From IMG/VR virus record IMGVR_UViG_3300029448_000323, positions 1 to 27,723 of that record: a stretch of 27,723 nucleotides of DNA, one strand, 5' to 3'. Below the pieces are notes generated by a model, which made no database searches, was not told the DNA's origin, and worked only from the letters and a program-made list of their open reading frames with translations. Below, piece after piece: positions 16,731-23,745 of this stretch; within the stretch, counting starts at the first letter, position 1, and every line of letters begins with the position of its first letter. Source of the stretch: a virus. The position numbers and the translations under genes are program-made.

Positions 16731-18136
16731 TGGCAAAATTATTAAAACTAAGACGGGGTACAACCTCGCAACATAGTAGCTTTACTGGAGCCGAAGGCGA
16801 AGTTACTGTCGATACAGATAAGGAATCCCTTGTCGTACATGACGGCTCAACAGCTGGAGGACATCCTGTAGCTGCAGAAGATATGGCTAATGTGTCTAGT
16901 GCTAATATTATAGGTAGATTAGCTTCTGGCTCTATAGCACATGTTAAATTAGCAGGAGATGCAGTAGATGGAGATAATATAGCTGATGATTCTATTAACT
17001 CAGAACACTATGTAAATGGGAGTATCGATCATGCTCACTTATCTAATGATTGTATAGATGCAGATAACATTCAAGATGACGTACTCAATTCAGAACATTA
17101 TGCAGCTGGTTCAATTGATCATGAGCATTTAGCAAATGATATTATTGACGGAGATAACATTCAAGATGATGTTATAAACTCAGAGCATATAGGAGCTGGT
17201 GCAATAGATCTAGAACACATGTCAGCTAATTCAGTTGACAGTGATCAGTATGTAGACGCTAGTATCGATAACGCACATCTATCAACTAACTCAGTAGACA
17301 GTAATCAGTATGTAACTGGATCAATAGATCACGTTCACTTATCTAATGACTGTATAGACGGTGATAACATACAAGATGACGTCATAAACTCTGAACATAT
17401 AGGAGCTGGTGCAATAGATGCTGAGCACTTTGCAGCTGGGTCTGTAGATGCTACAGCTTTAGGAACTAATGCAGTTACTACAGTTAAAATATTAGACGAT
17501 AATGTTACTTATGCAAAAATACAGGATGTTTCAGCTACTAATAGAATATTAGGTAGAGACTCATCTGGTGCTGGTATTATAGAAGAGATAGCTCCAAGTG
17601 CAGTACGTACTATGATTAACGTAGAAGATGGAGCTACCGCTGATCAAACAGGTGCTGAAGTACTAGCTCTAATTAACAGTAGCGACATATACACATCATC
17701 TAAAATTGGTAGAGATGCTGGTGACTATCTAGCCTTTACTACAGATACCCGAATGGATATCTATGTAAATGGTAATAACGAATTTAGATTTGAAGCTGAC
17801 GGTGACTTCCATGCAGATGGAGACATTATAGCTTACTCAACAACTACTGCATCTGATAGAAGACTAAAGGAAAATATTGAAGTAGTACCTAAAGCACTAG
17901 ACAAAGTACAGCTACTAAATGGTGTAACCTTTGATTGGAAAAGAAATGGAGAAAAAAGTGCTGGTGTTATAGCTCAGGAAGTACTAGGAGTATTACCAGA
18001 AGCTGTGAAAGAAGTAACTCCATTAGGAGGTGGTGCTAATTATTTAACAGTTAACTATCATGCTTTGACTTCAATTCTTATTGAGTCTATTAAAGAACTT
18101 AAAACTGAACTAGAAGAGTTAAAAGGAGGTAACTAA
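16730..18136 (+). CDS. Second tail fibre, decapeptide-repeat shaft with S74 intramolecular chaperone
   Basis: Encodes 468 residues, starting in the previous stop (TAATG). Residues 1-40 (KLRRGTTSQHSSFTGAEGEVTVDTDKESLVVHDG) are a common phage fibre N-terminal module. Residues 61-260 are a strict ten-residue repeat with Asp at each tenth position and usually His at the third; HxH occurs at 101-103, 131-133 and 201-203. Residues 375-468 (SDRRLKENIEVV, FDWK, AGVIAQEV, VNYHALTSILIESIKEL) are a Peptidase_S74 chaperone domain, which trimerises the fibre and then cuts itself off just before the Ser, here Ser375, with the nearby Lys as the partner residue. The mature fibre would thus be about 374 residues. 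A Shine-Dalgarno for the next gene overlaps its C-terminal Gly-Gly. Confidence 0.9.
   Translation: MAKLLKLRRGTTSQHSSFTGAEGEVTVDTDKESLVVHDGSTAGGHPVAAEDMANVSSANIIGRLASGSIAHVKLAGDAVDGDNIADDSINSEHYVNGSIDHAHLSNDCIDADNIQDDVLNSEHYAAGSIDHEHLANDIIDGDNIQDDVINSEHIGAGAIDLEHMSANSVDSDQYVDASIDNAHLSTNSVDSNQYVTGSIDHVHLSNDCIDGDNIQDDVINSEHIGAGAIDAEHFAAGSVDATALGTNAVTTVKILDDNVTYAKIQDVSATNRILGRDSSGAGIIEEIAPSAVRTMINVEDGATADQTGAEVLALINSSDIYTSSKIGRDAGDYLAFTTDTRMDIYVNGNNEFRFEADGDFHADGDIIAYSTTTASDRRLKENIEVVPKALDKVQLLNGVTFDWKRNGEKSAGVIAQEVLGVLPEAVKEVTPLGGGANYLTVNYHALTSILIESIKELKTELEELKGGN
16910..17449 (+). repeat. Decapeptide (30-bp) array of the second fibre
   Basis: About eighteen ten-residue units in register, for example SEHYVNGSID, HAHLSNDCID and ADNIQDDVLN. 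A longer-order block (SIDHxHL to GAGAID) recurs twice, at about 17111-17209 and 17321-17419. Confidence 0.9.
18124..18130 (+). promoter_or_regulatory. Ribosome-binding site AGGAGGT of the Gly-rich adhesin gene
   Basis: AGGAGGT ends 5 bases before ATG 18136 and encodes the Gly-Gly of the upstream fibre's C-terminus (LKGGN). It decides the start of the next gene. Confidence 0.8.
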
Positions 18137-19479
18137 TGGCTATCACTTCAAGCGGTCAAATAAAAATTCAAGACATAGTAGATGAGTTTGGGGGATCAGC
18201 CCCTCACTCATTAAGTGAATACTATCGAGATGGTGGTGAAGTACCTAGCAATAATACTAACGTACCTACATCAGGTGCTATATCATTAAGTAATTTCTAT
18301 GATGCTGTTAACGAGATTATTGTAACTGTATCTAGTGGAACTACAAATTATTCCTGTTCAACTGCTTTTGGAAGTCACTGGACTTCTGCTGTACCTAAGA
18401 GACTTATTATTAACTCTGGTGTAACAATAGGTGGTACTGGATCTAACCCAGCACTTACCATTGAAGGTTCAATGGCTGGAACATTTATTGTTCAAAATGG
18501 CGGAACTATTACAGGTTATGGCGGAGCTGCTCAAGGTGGCACAGGGGGTAGTGCAGTTAAAGTATTAACTGATAATTCTAGTGGAATAACATTTAATAAC
18601 ACTGGTTCTCTACAAGCCGGAGGCGGTGGAGGAGGAACTGGTGGTGACTCAGGATCTGGCGGAACTGGAGGAAACGGTGGAGCTGGCGGAGCTGGAGGTG
18701 AAGGTGGTAATGGTAACTACACACAAAACCTTGGTGGATTCAATGTTTCAAATATCTCTTGTAATTCATTAGGTTATAACCACTGCCATATAATAACATG
18801 CGGTACGGCTAGATGCGCACAAATCTATGGATCTGGTGCATACTGTACTTCTGGACAATCTCATCAAAATAATACTTACTGTAATAGAGATGAAATATGG
18901 TGCCATAACTGTGCTAGACATTCTTCACAGTCTGGTGCTTCAGGTGGTTCTGGCGGTGGCGGTGGATCAGGTAGTGGCGGTGGAGCTGCTACAGAAGGAG
19001 CTGCAGGTGGTGTAGGAGCAGGTTATCAAGTATCTGCTACTAACGGTCAAGCTGGACAAGCTGGAGGTGAAGGTGTATCTGGATCTGGTGGATCTAGTGG
19101 CAGTGCTGGTGGTAATAATGGTAATGGATCAGGTGCTGGTGGAACTGGTGGAACTGGCGGAGAAGGTGGCGACGGAGGCGATGCTGGAACATCTGGAGAA
19201 GGTGGTAACGGAGGAGGCTTAGGTCAAGCTGGACAAGCTGGGGATAATGGTCAAAATGGACAAGCTGGGGAAAATGGAGCTACTGGGTCTTCTGGGTCTT
19301 CCGGAGCCAATGGTAATGCATCTAATGGAGATGGTGGTTCATCTGGTCAAGCTGGTCAATCTGGTGGATCTGGAGGTTCAGGTCAAGCTGGATCTGCTGG
19401 CGGTCAAGCTGGATACTATATCGAAAACCTTGCTTATCTAACATTAAGTAACAGTGGTACTGTTCAAGGAAGATCTTAA
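18136..19479 (+). CDS. Glycine-rich tail adhesin with an internal Cys/His cluster
   Basis: Encodes 447 residues. The first 57 residues contain two SGxIxxxxFY-like units (ITSSGQIKIQDIVDEFGG; TSGAISLSNFYDA), seen at the start of many marine phage tail proteins. A beta region follows to residue 160. Residues 161-195 and 264-425 are Gly-rich (GGTGGNGGAGGAGGEGG; SGQAGQSGGSGGSGQAG), suited to polyglycine-II packing as in the gp38 adhesin of phage S16. Between them, residues 196-262 carry Cys209, 217, 222, 227, 237, 249, 256 and 259 and several His (NHCHIITC; EIWCHNCARH). The short end (YYIENLAYLTLSNSGTVQGRS) closes the fold. Placed after two fibres, it is a good candidate for the receptor-binding tip. 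Function is inferred from structure style and order. Confidence 0.78.
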   Translation: MAITSSGQIKIQDIVDEFGGSAPHSLSEYYRDGGEVPSNNTNVPTSGAISLSNFYDAVNEIIVTVSSGTTNYSCSTAFGSHWTSAVPKRLIINSGVTIGGTGSNPALTIEGSMAGTFIVQNGGTITGYGGAAQGGTGGSAVKVLTDNSSGITFNNTGSLQAGGGGGGTGGDSGSGGTGGNGGAGGAGGEGGNGNYTQNLGGFNVSNISCNSLGYNHCHIITCGTARCAQIYGSGAYCTSGQSHQNNTYCNRDEIWCHNCARHSSQSGASGGSGGGGGSGSGGGAATEGAAGGVGAGYQVSATNGQAGQAGGEGVSGSGGSSGSAGGNNGNGSGAGGTGGTGGEGGDGGDAGTSGEGGNGGGLGQAGQAGDNGQNGQAGENGATGSSGSSGANGNASNGDGGSSGQAGQSGGSGGSGQAGSAGGQAGYYIENLAYLTLSNSGTVQGRS

Positions 19480-19487
19480 CTAAAACT

Positions 19488-19922
19488 ATGAAATACGAAA
19501 TTAAAGAAGTCGCAACCTCTAGCGTAAAGGTTGAATATGAAGATGGATCTTGGGCTAATGTACCTATCCATGGTAATATGACTAAAAATGATGTAGTCGC
19601 TGCTATCGATTCTTACGCAACAAAACTAGGATTTAAAAGTACTAGCGATGTCCCATTAAGTGTCGGTGATACTGGTGAATCAACAGATAGAGATACCGAA
19701 GCAGAACCAAGAGATATTACTTATGCTGTAGCTAGATCAAGGATTTATCCTGAAAGAGGAGATCAATGGGATGCTCTATACTGGCAAAGGACCAAAGGTG
19801 ATGATTCACATATGGTTAAAATTGACGAAGCCATTGCTGATACAAAAGCTAAATGGCCAAAAGATTTGGCGGTTATGACTGAAACTGAGTACAATGCTAA
19901 AGTAAAGGAACTATATGGATAA
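19488..19922 (+). CDS. Tail-fibre-associated hypothetical protein (possible fibre assembly factor)
   Basis: Encodes 144 residues, starting 9 bases after the adhesin stop. The N-terminal half (YEIKEVATSSVKVEYEDGSWANVPI) is beta-like and resembles short domains at the ends of phage tail genes. The C-terminal half contains ARSRIYPERGDQWDALYWQR followed by DEAIADTKAKWPKD; the YPxxGDQxDALxxA pattern is frequent in tail-fibre assembly and fibre-adjacent proteins. No signal peptide is present. The role as a fibre chaperone or minor tail protein is inferred from neighbours. Confidence 0.55.
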   Translation: MKYEIKEVATSSVKVEYEDGSWANVPIHGNMTKNDVVAAIDSYATKLGFKSTSDVPLSVGDTGESTDRDTEAEPRDITYAVARSRIYPERGDQWDALYWQRTKGDDSHMVKIDEAIADTKAKWPKDLAVMTETEYNAKVKELYG

Positions 19923-20070
19923 AGAATCTATAAGTGCATCTGAAAGAAAAGAGATTTGTCAAGACTGCCAATGGTACAGAACCACAATGAGACAATGCAA
20001 ACTTTGTAGATGTTTTATAGATTTAAAAGTCTTGATTCCTAACGCACACTGCCCTATAGATAAATGGTAA
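19915..20070 (+). CDS. Small Cys-rich (zinc-ribbon-like) protein
   Basis: ATG 19915 overlaps the previous stop by 8 bases; the product has 51 residues. Cysteines occur as CQDC (15-18), CKLCRC (28-33) and HCP (45-47), followed by IDKW at the end: C-x2-C-x9-C-x2-C-x-C-x12-C. This spacing is that of a small family I remember from marine T4-like and T7-like cyanophages, probably binding zinc. Lies between tail and lysis-type genes. Function unknown. Confidence 0.75.
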   Translation: MDKESISASERKEICQDCQWYRTTMRQCKLCRCFIDLKVLIPNAHCPIDKW

Positions 20071-20414
20071 AACCACCTACATGTTGGAAATGGACACATA
20101 TACAAGATCTAAATCCAACTCGATTAAACATTATCCCTTTAGATAAAATTTATTGGGATAATAAATATCGAATCGAATATAGACGAGATAAAATTTGCAG
20201 ATGTTGCGGTGGTGAAAGGTATTTAAACGCAGATATTCGTTATCCCGGAATACTTTTCATAATGAAACCTAACAGCTATGGGGAGATATACCATGTTTTA
20301 GATGGATGTCATCGTATACAAAAGATGTTAGATCAAGGGTTTACTGAAGCTCTATTTTTCATAACAACCAAAGGAGAAATGAAGCAAAGTGATTCCAAAA
20401 ATCCATATCCCTAA
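20064..20414 (+). CDS. ParB/sulfiredoxin-fold-like protein with a Cys cluster
   Basis: Encodes 116 residues, starting within the end of the previous gene. The opening LNIIPLDKIYW and the later YHVLDGCHRIQKMLDQGFTEALFFI (residues 77-100) match the layout of ParB-like nuclease domains, where an I-P-L-x-x-I start is paired with a DGxHR box and a final beta strand. A cysteine group C45-R-C47-C48 and C82 sits around it, which could bind metal. ParB-fold proteins bind nucleotides or DNA; the partition-specific parts are absent. Here the protein is probably a stand-alone enzyme-like or DNA-modifying factor of unknown role. Confidence 0.6.
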   Translation: MVKPPTCWKWTHIQDLNPTRLNIIPLDKIYWDNKYRIEYRRDKICRCCGGERYLNADIRYPGILFIMKPNSYGEIYHVLDGCHRIQKMLDQGFTEALFFITTKGEMKQSDSKNPYP

Positions 20415-20784
20415 ATCTCTAGACATCCCTCAGATCTACTTCAGACCGCCTACAGCAGAGGTACCTTCATATAAACCTATGATCGTACCCCCAGCTGATT
20501 TAGAACGTCCTGAAGAAACTAAAGCGGAAGAGACTACAGAAGAACCTGTAGCACCTACTCTAAAGATTCCTGTATTGGATATTAAAATGCCAATACCGGA
20601 AACTGCGGTAGTAGTTACGGCTGTAACAACAGCTGTCATAGCAGTAACAACAACCACTGTTACTCAATCTTTATTTGAACCAATCAAAAAGAAAGTTCAA
20701 AAGCAACTACAAGCTAAAGTTAATAAATGGAAGGAAAACCAGAAGAAAAAAAAGGACTCATCAAAAAGCTCAAAGACGGAATAG
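20389..20784 (+). CDS. Pro-rich single-pass membrane protein
   Basis: Starts at GTG 20389, overlapping the previous gene by 26 bases; 131 residues. Residues 1-71 are Pro/Glu-rich (PPTAEVPSYKP, VPPADLERPEETKAEETTEE), residues 72-94 are a membrane-like stretch of Val/Thr/Ala (VVVTAVTTAVIAVTTTTVTQ), and residues 98-131 are strongly basic (KKKVQKQLQAKVNKWKENQK). I recall similar Pro-rich proteins in cyanomyoviruses. Location before a holin candidate suggests a lysis or envelope role, but no spanin lipobox is present. Overlaps the next gene by 58 bases. Confidence 0.65.
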   Translation: MIPKIHIPKSLDIPQIYFRPPTAEVPSYKPMIVPPADLERPEETKAEETTEEPVAPTLKIPVLDIKMPIPETAVVVTAVTTAVIAVTTTTVTQSLFEPIKKKVQKQLQAKVNKWKENQKKKKDSSKSSKTE

Positions 20785-21032
20785 AAGATCAAGAACAACA
20801 GATTCAGATCCTCGGTACGTTCGTTAGATTGGGTGTTGTGGTGTGGTCCGGGTTTATAATTACTTTAAACTATGTAGAACTACCTATGGTTAAGAAATCT
20901 GGTAACTCAGATATCACGTTCGTGGCATCAGTGTTTACAGGAGCTCTGGCTACTTTTGGCTTGTCTACTGGTAACTCTAAAGACAAAGGTAAACCAATGA
21001 ACTGTCCTATGGCAAAGAAAAAGGAAGAATGA
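20727..21032 (+). CDS. Putative holin (two membrane segments)
   Basis: Encodes 101 residues. A charged N-terminus (EGKPEEKKGLIKKLKDGIEDQEQQ) precedes membrane segment 1 (about residues 29-50, ILGTFVRLGVVVWSGFIITL) and segment 2 (62-80, DITFVASVFTGALATFGLS), then a basic tail with MNCPMAKKKEE. Small size, two helices and charged ends are the class II holin pattern; T7 places its holin (gp17.5) after the fibre genes, as here. The start overlaps the previous gene by 58 bases; no better internal Met exists. Endolysin is not in this window. Confidence 0.6.
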   Translation: MEGKPEEKKGLIKKLKDGIEDQEQQIQILGTFVRLGVVVWSGFIITLNYVELPMVKKSGNSDITFVASVFTGALATFGLSTGNSKDKGKPMNCPMAKKKEE

Positions 21033-21400
21033 AAAAATGGCTTTTACTCTTAGCACTGTTCTCCCCCTCGGTAGCAAGAGCAGAGTTAGTCACGCCCCAA
21101 TTCACCCAAGGGTCGATGAACTCAACAACGACTACAACTCAAGAGATTGTGGAGGAAATAACCATCACAACTTATGGGTCAGCCTTAAACAAGTGGAGTG
21201 GGGACAATATAACCCATACCTCCACCTCATCAGGCGGAATAGCGGATTCAGATTCGGTATTCAACATGACAACAGCTGGTTCAGACTTCTCTTTAGAAGT
21301 AATAACAAGAGCAGCAAGTCAGGTACTAGAAGTAACAGAAATAGATCGAGAAATCGACACTACCTCTACTACGGTATCATTATCAGTATTCTCACAATAG
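21029..21400 (+). CDS. Exported hypothetical protein with signal peptide, overlapped by a second frame
   Basis: ATG overlaps the holin-candidate stop (ATGA). It encodes 123 residues: signal peptide MKKWLLLLALFSPSVARA with cleavage before ELVTPQF, then a Thr/Ser-rich beta-like mature part (QGSMNSTTTTTQEIVEEITI; TSTSSGGIADSDSVFNMTTA; SLSVFSQ at the end). There is no Cys, so no lipobox. I recall similar small exported proteins in cyanomyoviruses, beside a partner like the next gene. The whole gene lies within a second open frame (21037-21957). Confidence 0.65.
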   Translation: MKKWLLLLALFSPSVARAELVTPQFTQGSMNSTTTTTQEIVEEITITTYGSALNKWSGDNITHTSTSSGGIADSDSVFNMTTAGSDFSLEVITRAASQVLEVTEIDREIDTTSTTVSLSVFSQ

Positions 21401-21957
21401 GAGCACCAATTTATGCTGAAGAGGGAGAAACCAACAATACTTCAAACCCTGTGGCAGCGGCTACAGGAAACGTTACAAATCAAGCCGTCCAGTTCCAGAA
21501 TAACGGAGCCCCTTCGCGTCAGGTATACGGACCCAACATAAGTTGTAACGGATCAACTATGACCTTCTCACCATTCTATATGGGGAATCATACCTCTCCT
21601 TATGATGATACTATGGCTCAACAGAGCTATACTGTAGCTGAAAACTGGGGATTCCAAGTGAATTTTATGGTTCCTTTAGATAGAGAAGGTTTAAATAGAT
21701 GTAGAGCTATAGCTGCTCAACAACATGAAAAGATGAAGTTGAATTATGAACTAGTTAGAATTGATAACTGTGCTAAACTTCAACAGAAAGGATTCATGTT
21801 AATGCCCGGGTCACGGGTATGGCATCTTTGTAGTGATGTAATTCCTATAGTTGCATTTAAAAAAGCAGAACAAAAGGTACTTGCATGTAAAGAGCCACCA
21901 AAGCCTTGGTATAAACCTTGGCAGAAAACTAATAAATGCCCATTAAAAAATGATTGA
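21037..21957 (+). CDS. Exported hypothetical protein in the -1 frame; start uncertain
   Basis: The frame is open for 306 codons from ATG 21037 to 21957. Convincing protein sequence appears only from about 21349: an Arg-rich, then hydrophobic, segment (RNRHYLYYGIIISILTIGAPIYA) reads like a signal peptide, then GNVTNQAVQFQNNGAPSRQVY, ISCNGSTMTFSPFYMGNHTSPY, and a Cys-containing C-terminal half (RCRAIAAQQHEKMKLNYELV; NCAKLQQKGFML; HLCSDVIPIVAF). No ATG, GTG or TTG lies in this frame between GTG 21193 and that segment. The start may be 21037, 21193, a rare codon, or the result of a -1 frameshift from the preceding gene. The residues encoded before 21349 look like out-of-frame translation. Function unknown. 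Confidence 0.5.
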   Translation: MAFTLSTVLPLGSKSRVSHAPIHPRVDELNNDYNSRDCGGNNHHNLWVSLKQVEWGQYNPYLHLIRRNSGFRFGIQHDNSWFRLLFRSNNKSSKSGTRSNRNRSRNRHYLYYGIIISILTIGAPIYAEEGETNNTSNPVAAATGNVTNQAVQFQNNGAPSRQVYGPNISCNGSTMTFSPFYMGNHTSPYDDTMAQQSYTVAENWGFQVNFMVPLDREGLNRCRAIAAQQHEKMKLNYELVRIDNCAKLQQKGFMLMPGSRVWHLCSDVIPIVAFKKAEQKVLACKEPPKPWYKPWQKTNKCPLKND

Positions 21958-22711
21958 ACCACCATCCATAAATGAAGAAATCGAATTAGATGCTAGAAAA
22001 GTTGGAGTATTCGATTTTATATCCCCCGCACATGTAGAAGAACTAGTTACAGAAATCAATTGGCACAGAGGTAATGGTAGCCTTGCAGATGGGGTGGAAA
22101 GTGTCAAATCCAATAACAGAGAAGCAGTAGCAGTATTAAAAGTTAGCAAACAAGCTTCCTTACTTCACGGTATGGGTACTTTTTGGGATAGAGTAGAATC
22201 TCCAGAGTGGATTCACTTTGTATGTCAAAAAGGTAATACACATCCAATGTTTAGTATAACTCAAGAAGGAGGTTATTATAGAGCACATTTTGATGCACCC
22301 CAGAATGGTCACTTTAGTAATACATTAATTCTTAGTGATCCTGATGAATATGAAGGCGGTGAATTAGAAATATTAATTGATGGAGAAATTAACCAATTTA
22401 AAGTTAATTCTGGTCAAGTAGTTAGCTATGAAACTGGATTAGCTCATCAAGTTCGACCTGTAACTAAAGGAGAACGTAAAGCTCTAATATGGTGGACTCA
22501 TAGTCTGATTCCTAATATGACTGATCTTTATGCTTGGAGGACTTTAAGAAGCCTTGGACTAGAAGGTGAAGGTCCATATCCAAGAAACATTGAAGATGTC
22601 ACAGATGATTTATATGAATTTGTTAGAAAACCACATTGTATATACACTCAAGCAGCTAATAATATAATTAGAAAACACCTATACACTATGTCAAACGCTC
22701 CCTTAATTTAA
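21950..22711 (+). CDS. 2OG-Fe(II) oxygenase, PKHD/PiuC-like
   Basis: Encodes 253 residues, overlapping the previous stop by 8 bases. The double-stranded beta-helix core is visible: YYRAHFDAPQ gives the iron ligands H113 and D115; FSNTLILSDPDEYEGGELEI is the typical middle strand pair; LAHQVRPVTKGERKALIWW gives the distal His166 and the 2-oxoglutarate-binding Arg176. This order and spacing match PiuC/PKHD hydroxylases. Substrate unknown; host proteins, phage virion proteins or small molecules are all possible. A second oxygenase lies at 23742. Confidence 0.85.
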   Translation: MIEPPSINEEIELDARKVGVFDFISPAHVEELVTEINWHRGNGSLADGVESVKSNNREAVAVLKVSKQASLLHGMGTFWDRVESPEWIHFVCQKGNTHPMFSITQEGGYYRAHFDAPQNGHFSNTLILSDPDEYEGGELEILIDGEINQFKVNSGQVVSYETGLAHQVRPVTKGERKALIWWTHSLIPNMTDLYAWRTLRSLGLEGEGPYPRNIEDVTDDLYEFVRKPHCIYTQAANNIIRKHLYTMSNAPLI

Positions 22712-22712
22712 C

Positions 22713-22859
22713 ATGAGTACTCTCACAGTAAAAAATAAAGATACTACTCCTAGTTTAGATGGTTCTAACGATCTAAGACCAGAAGTAAAGACTTCTTTTA
22801 TTCTAAAACTAGAAGCTGATGCAGCTGCAGCTAAAAAGAAAGCTGAAAAATCTGAATAA
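22713..22859 (+). CDS. Small hypothetical protein with an Ala/Lys C-terminus (48 aa)
   Basis: ATG 22713 immediately follows the oxygenase stop. The product is 48 residues: MSTLTVKNKDTTPSLDG, then FILKLEADAAAAKKKAEKSE, a short amphipathic, charged helix at the end. No motif or membrane segment is visible. The tight spacing supports a real gene. Function unknown. Confidence 0.5.
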   Translation: MSTLTVKNKDTTPSLDGSNDLRPEVKTSFILKLEADAAAAKKKAEKSE

Positions 22860-22876
22860 ACTTACCCCCTAAAACA

Positions 22877-23032
22877 ATGATCCTATTAATCAAGCCCATC
22901 CTATTCGCCTTCTTGAAGTCGGATTCCGTTAAAAAATTAGTTATTGATCTACTAGAAGCTTATGTCGCTAGAACAGATAATAAGCTAGACGACCAAGCAC
23001 TAGAAATTGTAAAGAAAAAACTACTAAACTAA
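22877..23032 (+). CDS. Small amphipathic hypothetical protein (51 aa)
   Basis: ATG 22877; 51 residues beginning MILLIKPILFAFLKSDSVKK and continuing LVIDLLEAYVARTDNKLDDQ ALEIVKKKLLN. The hydrophobic start plus amphipathic helices resembles a small family I remember in cyanophages near tail/lysis genes. It overlaps the next start (TAATG). Function unknown; membrane association is likely. Confidence 0.6.
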   Translation: MILLIKPILFAFLKSDSVKKLVIDLLEAYVARTDNKLDDQALEIVKKKLLN

Positions 23033-23226
23033 TGGCAAAATCAGGAGCCTCTAAAGGGGCTAAAACAATTAAACCCTTTGATGATCAAGATACAAAACTA
23101 GCACAGGGCAAGATGCCTGACCATGTTTTTGAATCTATCCAGAGACAGTATGGTAACAAAAAATATGGTAAATATACCATTGAGGATAAGAAAAACGTTA
23201 TCAACTGGCATAAAAAGAAAGTATAA
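23032..23226 (+). CDS. Small basic hypothetical protein (64 aa)
   Basis: Overlaps both neighbours by TAATG. Encodes 64 residues, with MAKSGASKGAKTIKPFDDQD at the start and VFESIQRQYGNKKYGKYTIED KKNVINWHKKKV at the end; Lys-rich, soluble. Directly precedes the small terminase gene and is presumably expressed with it. Function unknown. Confidence 0.6.
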   Translation: MAKSGASKGAKTIKPFDDQDTKLAQGKMPDHVFESIQRQYGNKKYGKYTIEDKKNVINWHKKKV

Positions 23227-23495
23227 TGGAACAGGTCAGAATACTTCCAAAGAAGGCTACTGAAGATAAGTTTAATGAGTTACATAACCTCGTCACTGAA
23301 GACTTTCTAAGGAGAGTCAGAAGTGGTGAGGCTAGTACACAAGACTTGAAAGCTGCATGTGATTGGCTTAAAACCAATGATATCACAGGTGTAGCTTATG
23401 ATGGTAGTCCTTTAGATAAATTAAGTAAAATTCTACCTAAAGTCGATCCTGAATTAGTAAAGAGGAGAATGTATGGCTCCAAAACGAGCGTCTAA
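23226..23495 (+). CDS. Small terminase subunit (T7 gp18-like)
   Basis: Encodes 89 residues, the same length as T7 gp18. The segment KFNELHNLVTEDFLRRVRSGEASTQDLKAACDWLKTNDI has the helix-turn-helix-like composition common in phage small terminases, followed by VAYDGSPLDKLSKILPKVDP. Position between lysis-type and packaging genes supports it. It would recognise phage DNA and load the large terminase (27227). Overlaps the next gene by 23 bases. Confidence 0.75.
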   Translation: MEQVRILPKKATEDKFNELHNLVTEDFLRRVRSGEASTQDLKAACDWLKTNDITGVAYDGSPLDKLSKILPKVDPELVKRRMYGSKTSV

Positions 23496-23745
23496 ACCCG
23501 GTAAGACTTCTAGGTATTACCAATCTGCTAAAGGTCGGAAGTCCTACAATAAGCAGAAAAAGAAACAAAAGAAAATTAACAGCACCGCTACTAAACGAAA
23601 GTATCGTAAGCTATTGGCACGTAAGCGTCGTCAACTAGGTATTATGGGTAAAGGCGGTAAAGATGTCAGTCATACGAGTAAAAATCGTACTAAACTAGAG
23701 ATTCCTAAGAAAAATAGAGCTCGAGGAGGAGCTAAACGTAAATGA
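23473..23745 (+). CDS. Highly basic protein with HNH-like remnant
   Basis: Encodes 90 residues, about 40% Lys/Arg. Near the end, MGKGGKDVSHTSKNRTKLEIPKKNRARGGAKRK follows the spacing of short HNH-like phage proteins (DVSH...N...NRARGG) but the full nuclease motif is not present. Strong positive charge points to DNA or RNA binding. It starts inside the small terminase gene and ends in ATGA at the next gene. A packaging or virion-DNA role is possible from context only. Confidence 0.6.
   Translation: MAPKRASKPGKTSRYYQSAKGRKSYNKQKKKQKKINSTATKRKYRKLLARKRRQLGIMGKGGKDVSHTSKNRTKLEIPKKNRARGGAKRK

Noticed and set aside
19247-19441. Small + strand ORF within the Gly-rich adhesin
   Set aside because: Frame-shifted reading of low-complexity Gly codons; open only because of composition.
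20389-21957. Rz/Rz1-type spanin pair
   Set aside because: Overlap is suggestive, but no lipobox cysteine and no long periplasmic coiled coil were seen.
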